DNA of 40,691 bases, taken from positions 1 to 40,691 of IMG/VR virus record IMGVR_UViG_3300025030_001266; one strand, written 5' to 3'. This document shows, one piece after another, positions 24,852-32,238 of the stretch; within the stretch, counting starts at the first letter, position 1, and every line of letters begins with the position of its first letter. Source of the DNA: a virus. The notes under the pieces are model-generated. The model had not been told where the DNA came from. It saw only the letters and a program-made list of their open reading frames with translations, and made no database searches. A program made the position numbers and the translations under genes.

Positions 24852-25079
24852 TCCATTTCTTATCTGATAGACTCGTTGTCTTGATATTCCGAGATGCTTG
24901 GCGATGAATTCATAAGACTTTCCTTGGGCCCGTATTTCCTCAATAATCTCTAATGTAGGGTGTGAGAAGCTAAGTGCTTGACCATGTGCTTCGGCATGAC
25001 AGTTTTTACATAGCCGGCGTTTGTCGTGTATCACTAACAGTTCTTCAGACCCGCATTCATCACAAGATTTACTTGCCAT
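24837..25079 (-). CDS. Zinc-ribbon/HTH regulator, antisense to head operon
   Basis: The 80-residue protein has a zinc ribbon (CDECG ... CKNCHAEAHG) followed by an HTH of the Trp/resolvase type (IIEEIRAQGKSYEFIAKHL, GISRQRVYQIRNG). It is on the minus strand, between scaffold and capsid, and overlaps the scaffold end. It has its own promoter with a near-leaderless start, divergent from the capsid promoter. It is probably a regulator of capsid transcription and of itself. Insertion as a mobile cassette is another reading. Confidence 0.75.
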   Translation of the reverse strand: MASKSCDECGSEELLVIHDKRRLCKNCHAEAHGQALSFSHPTLEIIEEIRAQGKSYEFIAKHLGISRQRVYQIRNGSNGS

Positions 25080-25088
25080 TAGTAAAAT

Positions 25089-25118
25089 ACTTTACACTGT
25101 CAGCCTCGTTGAAGACAA
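25089..25118 (-). promoter_or_regulatory. Promoter of antisense HTH gene
   Basis: On the minus strand TTGTCT (25113-25118), 18 bp, TAAAGT (25089-25094). The predicted start is near 25082, three bases before ATG 25079. An AATACTT repeat at 25086-25092 overlaps the -10 and its inverted partner AAGTATT (25125-25131) abuts the capsid -35. Confidence 0.5.
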
Positions 25119-25129
25119 CTCAAGAAGTA

Positions 25130-25159
25130 TTGACACCTGGTAATTTGGCAGATTATAGT
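25130..25159 (+). promoter_or_regulatory. Promoter of major capsid gene
   Basis: TTGACA (25130-25135), 18 bp, TATAGT (25154-25159). The spacer CCTGGTAATTTGGCAGAT parallels the scaffold promoter. The predicted start, about 25166, leaves a 60-nt leader with hairpin CCAGT-GAG-ACTGG (25188-25200). Confidence 0.75.
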
Positions 25160-25179
25160 TGCAGATAGATAACATCTTC

Positions 25180-25201
25180 CTAACCTCCCAGTGAGACTGG
25201 T
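25180..25201 (+). promoter_or_regulatory. Leader element before capsid gene
   Basis: CTAACC (25180-25185) and GACTGGT (25195-25201) repeat, at nearly the same spacing, the element in the scaffold leader. In addition CCAGT and ACTGG form a 5-bp hairpin with a 3-base loop. A shared translational or stability signal for the two abundant head proteins is inferred. Confidence 0.5.
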
Positions 25202-25225
25202 AAAGAAAAATCTACAAACTTTACC

Positions 25226-26332
25226 ATGTCAGCATACGCAACAAAAATAGCCGAAGGATTTTCCCAGAGATTGATGTTGGAGTTCTATGACCGGAATTTG
25301 GTGGATTCAATTGTAAACCGTGATTATGAGGGTGGAATTAACGCAGTGGGTTCTAAATTAAATATTCTTAATCTGGACAGACTTTCCGAGAAAACTTACA
25401 CTGGCGCGAACTTGACTGCAGACTCTTTAACTGAAAACAATGCTACTCTAACGATTGACCAATATAAATCCTTCTATTGGAAAGAATTAACTCTGGACCG
25501 TTGGCTGTCCTACATCAAGAATCCCCATGCAACTGTCGTGTCTCAAAAAGCGGATGAGAGATCCAAAAATGTAGACTCCTTTGTGTTTGGCCTATATGGA
25601 GATGTGGGAGGCGGAAACTGGGTGGGAACTGATTACACAGATGGCACGGTTACGGTGGCCGTGACAACCGGAGTTGTGACCGGAAGTTCAACGGTCTTTA
25701 CTTCCGCGATGGTTGGTCGCCCGTTCAAAGCAACCGGACACACAAGATGGTACAGAGTTAAGACTTTTACTTCCACAACCTCTATTACCATTGAAGATGA
25801 CCTTGACGATGCGACTTCTGCCTACACTGGTGGAGCTATCGTTGCGGGTGCAACTTACACGATTCAGGCTGCGACTGTTCTGCAGATTACTACGGCCAAT
25901 ATTCTGAACAATGTTGCTAAATTAAAGCAAGCTCTGGATCTGGCTGAAAAGAATGGTTACTCCAGCGTCCCCGACTCTGACCGCTGGCTGATTGTTCCCC
26001 CAGAGTTTGAGACACTATTGGTGCAAGGAACCGGCATTGCTCTGCACGTGCCGGCAGTCTACGAAGGATTGGTGCAAAAGGGCATGATTACTGAATTGCA
26101 AGGATTTAAGGTATTCAAGTCTAACCGCTTGACCGGCGACAACACTGATGGTTACCGTGTCCTGGCTGGCCACAGCAATTGGATGACCTTTGCCGAGAAA
26201 TTGCTTGAGGCAGACATTGAGGAAGACCTAATTGGAAACTTCGGTTCAGCATACAAAGACCTCTTTGTATACGGGGCTAAAGTGACAGACGCCCGCAGAC
26301 ATTTCGCTGCACAGGGCTTCTGGAAGTTCTAA
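25226..26332 (+). CDS. Major capsid protein with inserted beta domain
   Basis: The 368-residue protein follows the scaffold and has P22/HK97-type coat features: N-terminal arm, long helix with FVFGLYGDV, late PDSDRWLIVPPEFETLLVQ, and a C-terminal FKVFKSNRLTGDNTDGYRV then YKDLFVYGAKVTDARRHFAAQG. Residues ~130-210 form a Thr/Val-rich beta insertion (VTGSSTVFTSAMVGRPFKA ... TSITIEDDL), plausibly a surface domain. It forms the head shell. Expression is driven by a strong promoter with a structured leader. Confidence 0.85.
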   Translation: MSAYATKIAEGFSQRLMLEFYDRNLVDSIVNRDYEGGINAVGSKLNILNLDRLSEKTYTGANLTADSLTENNATLTIDQYKSFYWKELTLDRWLSYIKNPHATVVSQKADERSKNVDSFVFGLYGDVGGGNWVGTDYTDGTVTVAVTTGVVTGSSTVFTSAMVGRPFKATGHTRWYRVKTFTSTTSITIEDDLDDATSAYTGGAIVAGATYTIQAATVLQITTANILNNVAKLKQALDLAEKNGYSSVPDSDRWLIVPPEFETLLVQGTGIALHVPAVYEGLVQKGMITELQGFKVFKSNRLTGDNTDGYRVLAGHSNWMTFAEKLLEADIEEDLIGNFGSAYKDLFVYGAKVTDARRHFAAQGFWKF

Positions 26333-26368
26333 TCGTAGATTCCTAAAATTTATAGTCCGGTTTCTCTT

Positions 26369-26429
26369 AAAGCCTAGAGTTTTAAGCCTAGAGTTTAATG
26401 ATCTCCAGGTTTTAACGAAAGGCTTTTTT
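26369..26429 (+). terminator. Tandem repeats and terminator-like hairpin after capsid
   Basis: AAGCCTAGAGTTT occurs twice in tandem (26370-26382, 26384-26396). AAAGCCT (26369-26375), or the second copy, can pair with AGGCTTT (26420-26426), followed by T's. The two alternative 5' arms and the large loop recall an attenuator more than a simple terminator. It ends a few bases before ATG 26437, so it could set the ratio of capsid to the downstream Ser-rich protein. Confidence 0.4.
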
Positions 26430-26436
26430 CATTATT

Positions 26437-27456
26437 ATGGCTATATTCAAAATCAAAACAGATTTGTCAAAGGCGGTTCAAAACGAGATTGACAGGGTTC
26501 TCGCGATTTCCAGTGCTAATCGAACTACGGCGGAGGCCAATTTCTTGGCGGCCTTACTTCCTTATCAGACTAATGCCATTCTCCGGTGGGATACTGACCA
26601 AATCTATGGCGCCCAGACTCCTAATGCCCAACTTTCTACAGATTTGATTGCAGAGGCCGAAGGTGACAGTCTGCCAACCGGAGACTCTGGATTCAAAAGG
26701 GGAGCGCTTTTTTACAAGCTGAACAAAGACGGGAACAGGATATTTGTCAATGTTGGTACGGGCACGTCTGCCGTTTGGGAACTGATAACCTCGGCTACAA
26801 CGACTGATCTATCGAGTTCTCCATCAGCATCAGTATCACCAAGTGCAAGTCTCTCACCATCAGCCAGTCTCTCGCCGTCAGCGTCACAGTCGCCGTCAGC
26901 GTCCAGTTCGGCTTCAGCCTCTAAGTCTGCATCTGCCAGTCTTTCACCGTCAGCGTCGGCGTCGTCTTCTGTATCAGCTTCTCTTAGCCCATCTGCGTCT
27001 GCTTCAAAGTCACTATCGCCATCAGCGAGTGCTTCCGCGTCTAAATCCGCGTCAGCTTCGCCATCTCTTAGTCCGTCTGGGTCTGCCAGTGGTTCTGCCT
27101 CGGCTTCTCTTAGTCCGTCAGCATCAGCATCAGCGTCCGCATCGGCTTCTGCTTCTAAGTCTGCCAGTGCGTCAGCTTCTGCCTCTCTCTCGCCGTCTGC
27201 ATCAGAATCAGCGTCGGCCAGCGCTTCGCTGTCACCATCTGCTAGTCAGTCACCATCGGCTAGTGCAAGTGCTTCTCTTAGTCCTTCAGCGTCTGGGTCT
27301 GCGTCAGGATCGGCGTCTGCTTCAAAGTCGTTGTCTCCGTCTGCGTCAGCCTCGGCTTCAGGATCGGCCAGTGGTTCAGCTTCAGCGTCTAAGTCTGCAA
27401 GTCCATCTGCGTCTATTTCACCATCGGCATCGCCGTCACCATCTTTGCCTTTCTAG
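26437..27456 (+). CDS. Serine-rich-repeat head-associated protein
   Basis: Residues 1-127 form a folded N-terminal domain (AIFKIKTDLSKAVQNEIDRV, FYKLNKDGNRIFVNVGTG). Residues ~128-337 are a serine-rich repeat, alternating Ser with Ala, Pro, Lys, Leu or Gly, then ending PSLPF. Codons vary widely, so the pattern is kept at protein level. Immediately after the capsid gene, the protein is likely a head fibre or decoration with an extended Ser-rich stalk. Streptococcal adhesins with such repeats are O-glycosylated by clustered transferases, and a sugar cassette follows here. Confidence 0.8.
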   Translation: MAIFKIKTDLSKAVQNEIDRVLAISSANRTTAEANFLAALLPYQTNAILRWDTDQIYGAQTPNAQLSTDLIAEAEGDSLPTGDSGFKRGALFYKLNKDGNRIFVNVGTGTSAVWELITSATTTDLSSSPSASVSPSASLSPSASLSPSASQSPSASSSASASKSASASLSPSASASSSVSASLSPSASASKSLSPSASASASKSASASPSLSPSGSASGSASASLSPSASASASASASASKSASASASASLSPSASESASASASLSPSASQSPSASASASLSPSASGSASGSASASKSLSPSASASASGSASGSASASKSASPSASISPSASPSPSLPF

Positions 27457-27467
27457 TCTGAAGATAT

Positions 27468-27785
27468 ATGCAAGTAATAAACTACAACATCATCAAAACA
27501 GGAGAAATAGCCGGATCGCTTTCCATCGAACAGTTGCCGGACATTCCTTGTGTTATGGTTAAAATCAAAGCTAAGGCAGGCAACTCCGGCAAAGTGTATA
27601 TTGGTGGGTCAAGCGTAACTGTTGTGGATGGGACAACCGATACTACTACTGGCTATCAATTGGCTGCCAGCGCAGACACCGACTGGTTATACGTCGGAAA
27701 TTTGAATCAGCTTTATGCTATTTGCGACACCGGGGGGGATGGTTTAGTATACATCGCTCTTATGTCAAAAATAACTGCGGCTTAG
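27468..27785 (+). CDS. Head decoration/structural protein
   Basis: The 105-residue protein is beta-rich: KIKAKAGNSGKVYIGGSSVT, GYQLAASADTDW, then LNQLYAICDTGGDGLVYIAL. This pattern is common in small phage proteins encoded just after capsid genes. The stop at 27783-27785 directly abuts the next -35 element. No enzymatic motif. A capsid-surface role is inferred. Confidence 0.65.
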   Translation: MQVINYNIIKTGEIAGSLSIEQLPDIPCVMVKIKAKAGNSGKVYIGGSSVTVVDGTTDTTTGYQLAASADTDWLYVGNLNQLYAICDTGGDGLVYIALMSKITAA

Positions 27786-27815
27786 TTGACACACACCTCT
27801 TTTCATGGATATAAT
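27786..27815 (+). promoter_or_regulatory. Promoter of the sugar-modification cassette
   Basis: Both hexamers are perfect: TTGACA (27786-27791), 18 bp, TATAAT (27810-27815). The predicted start is about 27822, two bases before ATG 27824, so the first glycosyltransferase would be read from a leaderless mRNA. It is the best sigma-70-type promoter in the window. Confidence 0.8.
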
Positions 27816-27823
27816 GGAAGACA

Positions 27824-28729
27824 ATGTTGTCAGTGATAATTCCGAGCCGGAATTGCCAGTTTTTGACCCGTACGATTCAGGATATTTTGGAAAAAGCAGT
27901 AGACGAGATCGAGGTAATCGTAAATATAGACGAGAATTTGCCAGATACGCGCGTAGAGGATTCAAGGGTCACATATCTTCATCCAGACGCTCCAATAGGT
28001 TTGAGGAAGGGTATTAATGCTTGTGTAGCAGTGGCTAAGGGTAAGTACATAATGAAAACAGATGACCACTGTTTGTTTGGTCCCAAGTTTGACAGGATCC
28101 TCATAGAGGCCCATTTAGACGACAAGTGGGTACAGATACCCCGTAGGTACTCTTTAGACGCAGAGAACTGGTGTATTAATTATTCAAGACCATACAGGGA
28201 CTATATGTATATAGATTTTCCCCGGAAGGGAAAAGACCACGACGACGGTATGCATGGGGTGGAGTGGTATGGGAGACAACGAGAACGAATCGGTCCGGAG
28301 TACGACATGGATGATACAGCCTCAATGCAGGGGAGCTGTTATTTTATGGCTAAAAATCATTTTGATAACTTTTTGCATGGATTAGAAGAGTATCCAGTAC
28401 CAGGAGAGGTGGGGTACGGCCAGTTTTCGCAAGAGTCACAAGAAATTGGATTCAAGACATGGTTGGGTGGAGGAGCGATGAAAGTCAACAAAAAGACCTT
28501 CTACGCTCATTTACACAAAGGTAAGACTTATGGACGGATGTACAGTATACCCAGCTGGAACGACTACACGGTCAAGGCTTCGGCTTGGAGTGCCGATTAT
28601 TGGTTAAATAATAAGTGGAAGGACAGAGTACATGACTTTGAGTGGTTTGTTGATGAGAAGTTTCCAAGTATGCCGAGTTGGCCGTTAGATTGGAAGAGAC
28701 AAGTAAAGGAGATGGGATGGATACTATGA
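27824..28729 (+). CDS. GT-A glycosyltransferase, GT27-like (copy 1)
   Basis: The 301-residue protein starts MLSVIIPSRN, the GT-A nucleotide-sugar entry strand. It has D80-D81-H82-C83 in KTDDHCLF, E207, W213-L-G-G-G, and H229/H231 in FYAHLH. The D-x-H-C metal motif and W-x-x-G-G ... H layout match polypeptide GalNAc-transferases (GT27) better than the usual D-x-D of GT2. Those enzymes attach GalNAc to Ser/Thr of proteins. Paralogues are at 29571 and 35852. A virion protein substrate, especially the Ser-rich proteins, is inferred. Confidence 0.8.
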   Translation: MLSVIIPSRNCQFLTRTIQDILEKAVDEIEVIVNIDENLPDTRVEDSRVTYLHPDAPIGLRKGINACVAVAKGKYIMKTDDHCLFGPKFDRILIEAHLDDKWVQIPRRYSLDAENWCINYSRPYRDYMYIDFPRKGKDHDDGMHGVEWYGRQRERIGPEYDMDDTASMQGSCYFMAKNHFDNFLHGLEEYPVPGEVGYGQFSQESQEIGFKTWLGGGAMKVNKKTFYAHLHKGKTYGRMYSIPSWNDYTVKASAWSADYWLNNKWKDRVHDFEWFVDEKFPSMPSWPLDWKRQVKEMGWIL

Positions 28730-28845
28730 AATGGCTAGTTTTTTGTTTAGCTGCTACTTATGGTGGTTTTGCATCATTATCTGGAAACGTGGCAGCAGTA
28801 TTATACTCAATCTTTATTATGTTAATAGTTTTGTTAAGTAAATGA
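28726..28845 (+). CDS. 39-residue two-segment membrane protein
   Basis: ATG 28726 overlaps the glycosyltransferase stop and its own TGA overlaps the next ATG at 28842, both ATGA-type. The product has two hydrophobic segments (WLVFCLAATYGGFASL and VAAVLYSIFIMLIVLL) around a short polar turn. It could anchor cassette enzymes at the membrane or be a small transporter-like protein; function is unknown. Confidence 0.6.
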   Translation: MKWLVFCLAATYGGFASLSGNVAAVLYSIFIMLIVLLSK

Positions 28846-29384
28846 ACGATCTTGATACTTTGGCCTTGAAATATAATGCGGATAAATGGGGTAAACATCA
28901 TTACACCCCTGTTTATTACGACTTATTCAAAGACCGGAGGGAATCTGTAAAAAAAGTAGTCGAGTTGGGAATAGGAGAAGGAGCAAGCCTAAGAATGTGG
29001 AATGAATTTTTCCTTAATGCGATTATATATGGGGCAGACATTGATCCTGATAGATATGTTGCCGAACCCGGCGATCCTCGTATCCAGATAATAAAATGTG
29101 ACCAAACTTCTGATGATAGTTTGATTGACCTGACAAACTTGACGGATTCAGATGTAGATTTGTTTATTGATGATGGTTCACACAAACCGGAGGATCAGAT
29201 TTTTACTGCGTTAACTCTTTTACCTTTATTAAAAGAGGACGCAATTTACGTTATAGAAGATGTAGCAGATGTTTCTATTGATAAACCCATTCGTATCTTT
29301 GCACATAATTTAAATCGGCTCGTAGAGTTGAAAAGACTTGGTAAAAGACGTGACGATCAGTTAATAATTATTAAACCTATATGA
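28842..29384 (+). CDS. Class I SAM methyltransferase
   Basis: The 180-residue protein has LALKYNADKWGKHHYTPVYY, a stretch typical of sugar and cephalosporin-hydroxylase-like methyltransferases, motif I KKVVELGIGEGASLRMW, an acidic ADIDPD after strand 2, and DLFIDDGSHKPEDQ. These are the SAM-binding features of a Rossmann methyltransferase. It probably methylates a glycan or sugar. It is embedded in the glycosyltransferase operon; the acceptor is unknown. Confidence 0.75.
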   Translation: MNDLDTLALKYNADKWGKHHYTPVYYDLFKDRRESVKKVVELGIGEGASLRMWNEFFLNAIIYGADIDPDRYVAEPGDPRIQIIKCDQTSDDSLIDLTNLTDSDVDLFIDDGSHKPEDQIFTALTLLPLLKEDAIYVIEDVADVSIDKPIRIFAHNLNRLVELKRLGKRRDDQLIIIKPI

Positions 29385-29578
29385 GTATATTTTCGACAGC
29401 GGGAATGAAAGAGTTAGTAAAGCCAAAACCTATTAAGTGTCCAGTCTGTAAAAAACTGCTTGATTGGTATATTTATGACGATCAGAAACACTATACAACG
29501 AGTCACCATTTTGTTTGGGAGAATACCGAGGCATTATTGCACCATACCTTTTATTTAATTAAACCCAGATATGTCTAG
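29381..29578 (+). CDS. Small zinc-ribbon-like protein
   Basis: The 65-residue protein has IKCPVCKKLLDW near residue 18, then a distal cluster of His (TTSHHFVWEN, LLHHTF). One C-x-x-C plus His residues could bind zinc. It overlaps the upstream methyltransferase (ATGA) and the downstream glycosyltransferase by eight bases. Function unknown. Confidence 0.55.
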   Translation: MSIFSTAGMKELVKPKPIKCPVCKKLLDWYIYDDQKHYTTSHHFVWENTEALLHHTFYLIKPRYV

Positions 29579-30458
29579 AGTAAGTATCATTATTCCCGCA
29601 AGGAATGAGAACCCAGATAATCTTAATAGAACAATACAGAGTATTTTTGATAATGCTACTGGTGAATATGAGATTATAGTTGGGTTTGATGGTAATTATC
29701 CTTACGATCTTCCTATGAAAGTAGGAGTAGAGATAGAAGAAATTAGGTTCCCCGATGTGGTGGGTATCAAAACCAATATCAACGCCATGTGTGCTATGGC
29801 TACTGGTAAATATATCTATAAGTCAGATGCGCATTGTTCATTCAGTAAAGGTTTTGATGAGGTTTTACAGGCAGACATGAGAGAAGACTGGATTGTCACT
29901 CCAAGATTCTATGTACTTAATGGTGAGACCTGGAAATGGCAAGATGGGAGATTCTATGACTATTTTTATTTGTGTTGTCCGTTCACTGATCCCAAAGGCT
30001 TTAGATTTAAAGCTGGTGGCCATTGGCCAGAGAGAACCCAAGAGAGGTTATTAAGTCACCTAGATATAGACGAAACTCCGCAGATACATGGATCGGGTTG
30101 GTTTATCAGCAAAGACAGATACTTTGAGTTGGGCGGATTCCCAAACATCGATCCCTATGGTCATGCTCAAGAACCTATTTGGTTGGGACTAAAGAACTGG
30201 TTGGCCGGAGGAAAAGTCATGGTAAACAAGAAATGCTGGTATGCGCATCTGCATCAGCAGGGTAATGAGAGGGGATATAACATGGATCACGCACAAGAAG
30301 TTAAGAGTTACGACATTGCAGCGAAGTATTGGGTTGGTGACAAATGGCACGAAAGGAAATATGACTTTAGTTGGTTTGTAGAGAAATTTGGTCCAATGCC
30401 AACATGGCCAGATAACTGGATAGAACTCTATTCAAAATGGCTAGTTGACAACCGATAA
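29571..30458 (+). CDS. GT-A glycosyltransferase, GT27-like (copy 2)
   Basis: The 295-residue paralogue has SIIIPARNEN, D86-A87-H88-C89 in KSDAHCSF, E201, W210-L-A-G-G and H226/H228 in WYAHLH. It therefore shares the D-x-H-C and W-x-x-G-G ... H pattern of polypeptide GalNAc-transferases. It starts in an overlap with the small zinc protein. Its stop is followed by a promoter for the Tad2-like gene. Acceptor unknown; Ser-rich virion proteins are the proposed target. Confidence 0.8.
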   Translation: MSRVSIIIPARNENPDNLNRTIQSIFDNATGEYEIIVGFDGNYPYDLPMKVGVEIEEIRFPDVVGIKTNINAMCAMATGKYIYKSDAHCSFSKGFDEVLQADMREDWIVTPRFYVLNGETWKWQDGRFYDYFYLCCPFTDPKGFRFKAGGHWPERTQERLLSHLDIDETPQIHGSGWFISKDRYFELGGFPNIDPYGHAQEPIWLGLKNWLAGGKVMVNKKCWYAHLHQQGNERGYNMDHAQEVKSYDIAAKYWVGDKWHERKYDFSWFVEKFGPMPTWPDNWIELYSKWLVDNR

Positions 30459-30474
30459 TTTGTGTGTGTAAAGT
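30445..30474 (+). promoter_or_regulatory. Promoter of the Tad2-like gene
   Basis: TTGACA (30445-30450), 18 bp, TAAAGT (30469-30474). The spacer ACCGATAATTTGTGTGTG resembles those before scaffold and capsid. The predicted start is about 30481, six bases before ATG 30487. It lies inside the end of the upstream glycosyltransferase gene. Confidence 0.6.
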
Positions 30475-30486
30475 TATGGGTGAAAT

Positions 30487-30738
30487 ATGGATGACTTTAA
30501 AACATTGGATTTTTACGAAGCACTGAAGGCTGTAGCCGAAGGTAGGAGAATTACCAAACTTGAGTGGAATGACAAGCGAAGTTATGGGTTTATGAGAGCT
30601 GGTTTACTAGAACTCCATAAGGCTGGGGAAACAGATGACAAATTTCATGCCTGGATTCTGAACGATGGCGACCTTGGAGGACTCGACTGGATAGTTTTAG
30701 AGGATAAACCTAAGGTCGTCACCCAGGTTGTAAACTAA
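30487..30738 (+). CDS. DUF2829/Tad2-like protein (candidate anti-Thoeris)
   Basis: The 83-residue protein has the DUF2829 plan: FYEALKAVAEGRRITKLEW at the N-terminus, a beta region, then FHAWILNDGDLGGLDWIVLE with the conserved D-W near the end. Tad2 proteins of this family sequester the cyclic ADPR-type signal of Thoeris defence. Not every DUF2829 member is shown to do so. It has its own promoter in the middle of the sugar cassette, suggesting early or independent expression. Pocket residues cannot be judged without a structure. Confidence 0.6.
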   Translation: MDDFKTLDFYEALKAVAEGRRITKLEWNDKRSYGFMRAGLLELHKAGETDDKFHAWILNDGDLGGLDWIVLEDKPKVVTQVVN

Positions 30739-30739
30739 C

Positions 30740-31501
30740 ATGAAAGTAGGGATAATCGGTTTGGGTTGGGTAGGAAACTCAATGTCTAAATTGTTTCCGG
30801 ATAATTATGTATATGATCCTGCCATTGGATTTGATGACAAAAAAAGAGTCAATCAAGCCCCAGTTGCTTTTATTTGTGTACCCACGTCAAACATCAAAGA
30901 GGGAAAACTAGATACATCTATAGTCGAAGAAACAATTAAGTGGTGTAAGTGTAAATTGTTAGTAGTCAGATCAACAGTAAACCCGGGCGATTGCGATAGG
31001 TGGGTTAAAAAGTATAAAAAGAAAATTGTATTCCAGCCGGAGTATCTTGGGGAGACACCATCTCATCCCATGCTTAATCCAAAGACTCGGCAATTCTTAA
31101 TCCTTGGGGGAGACAAGAAAGACACCAGAGAACTCATCAACCTGTATGCAACCGTCTACAATGCCAACATAACGATCCGGCAGACCACTTTGTTAGAAGC
31201 AGAAATAATCAAGTTGAGCGAGAACCGGGCGATTTCCTTCAAAGTAGCCCAATGCCAAGAGCTTTACGATGTCTGCGAGAGAGCTGGTGTAGATTACTAC
31301 ACGATCCGTGACGCAGTATACGGTGACGATTCCCGCTTCAATCTGTGGTGGACGTTTGTATATCCGAATAAGCGTGGTTTTAATTCCAAGTGTGTTCCCA
31401 AAGACGTCTATGCGTGGTGTGCGTGGGCGGAATCTGTGGGATATAAACCGGATATAACCAGAGCATTACTTAAAAGAAATAAAATATGGCTCAAAGAATG
31501 A
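30740..31501 (+). CDS. NDP-sugar dehydrogenase-like enzyme, short form
   Basis: The 253-residue protein matches the UDP-glucose/GDP-mannose dehydrogenase family: Rossmann GIIGLGWVGNSM at ~4-15, VRSTVNPGDC, FQPEYLGE, the central helix EAEIIKLSENRAISFKVAQ (K158, N162), and catalytic C218 with K221-D222 in SKCVPKDV. Full-length enzymes have a further NDP-binding domain (~400 residues in total), which is missing, so this is a natural short form or a truncation. It would oxidise or otherwise process a sugar nucleotide for the adjacent transferases. Confidence 0.75.
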   Translation: MKVGIIGLGWVGNSMSKLFPDNYVYDPAIGFDDKKRVNQAPVAFICVPTSNIKEGKLDTSIVEETIKWCKCKLLVVRSTVNPGDCDRWVKKYKKKIVFQPEYLGETPSHPMLNPKTRQFLILGGDKKDTRELINLYATVYNANITIRQTTLLEAEIIKLSENRAISFKVAQCQELYDVCERAGVDYYTIRDAVYGDDSRFNLWWTFVYPNKRGFNSKCVPKDVYAWCAWAESVGYKPDITRALLKRNKIWLKE

Positions 31502-31995
31502 ACGTAAGTGGAAATTATGGTACTCATTTGCCGGCATTGATTAAAGCTATGGAAAAAACTACGGGCGATGTGCTTGAGTTGGGCCTGGGCGTATTTAGCA
31601 CCCCCTTTCTACATTACCAGTGTATTCTTCAAAACAGAAAGCTAGTATCCTATGAAAACTACAAAGAGTGGATAGATTTTTTTTTGAAATATAATTATTT
31701 GTGCGAGAACCACGAGATAAAATTTGTCGAAAAATATGAAGATGCGGATATAGATAAGCCTTGGAGTGTAGCGTTGATAGACCAGACTCCCGACTCAAGT
31801 CGGATAGAGACAGTCAGAAGACTCGCAAACTTGGCCAAGTACATAATTATTCACGATTCAAATGGCAGAAAAGAAAATGTGTATCACTATTCGGAGATTT
31901 ACCCTTTGTTTAAGTACCGGACAATTTGGGATAAAGACAGTAATCACGCTACTGTATTATCAAATTTTGTTAATTTGGATGATTTTTGGAAATGA
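31486..31995 (+). CDS. SAM methyltransferase-like protein
   Basis: The 169-residue protein has VLELGLGVFSTPFLH, a motif-I-like glycine strand, then LVSYENYKEW (acidic end of strand 2), WSVALIDQTPDSSR and KYIIIHDSNG. These are the landmarks of small class I methyltransferases. The gene overlaps the dehydrogenase by 16 bp and the next gene by four bases. Substrate unknown; glycan methylation is plausible from context. Confidence 0.6.
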   Translation: MAQRMNVSGNYGTHLPALIKAMEKTTGDVLELGLGVFSTPFLHYQCILQNRKLVSYENYKEWIDFFLKYNYLCENHEIKFVEKYEDADIDKPWSVALIDQTPDSSRIETVRRLANLAKYIIIHDSNGRKENVYHYSEIYPLFKYRTIWDKDSNHATVLSNFVNLDDFWK

Positions 31996-32237
31996 AGATC
32001 GTAATTCGCATTTACAACAAGAAAAACAAGCTGGTGGCTAGAAGGATGGGTGGTCGGGATAATTGGCCGAAACTATATGGGAAGCTAGCCTCGGCAGTCG
32101 GCCACAAGTGGGTTATAAGGGTTGATTATGGTTACGCTGAGAATGTTTTTGGTGAAAGAGTGATGTTTAAGAATGAAGGAGTCTATTACAATGTTTTAGA
32201 GGCAAGACGGGCTCTTGCGGTGTTTATAGAGAAATAG
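31992..32237 (+). CDS. Small hypothetical protein in sugar cassette
   Basis: The start is ATG 31992 in an ATGA overlap; an in-frame TTG at 31986 is less likely. The 81-residue product is basic, with MKIVIRIYNKKNKLVAR, HKWVIRVDYGYAENVFG and an ARRALAVFIEK helix, a small alpha/beta pattern. It is not recognised. It is next to two methyltransferases. Confidence 0.55.
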   Translation: MKIVIRIYNKKNKLVARRMGGRDNWPKLYGKLASAVGHKWVIRVDYGYAENVFGERVMFKNEGVYYNVLEARRALAVFIEK

Positions 32238-32238
32238 C

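Noticed and set aside
26820-27455. Possible CRISPR-like or satellite repeat in the Ser-rich region
   Set aside because: Codons vary strongly and no constant repeat unit with spacers exists; the periodicity is at protein level.
26843-27562. 239-residue frame, rich in Arg, Leu and Gln, in the +1 shadow of the Ser-rich repeat
   Set aside because: It is the out-of-frame reading of Ser/Ala codons; composition is an artefact and the Ser-rich frame continues through it.
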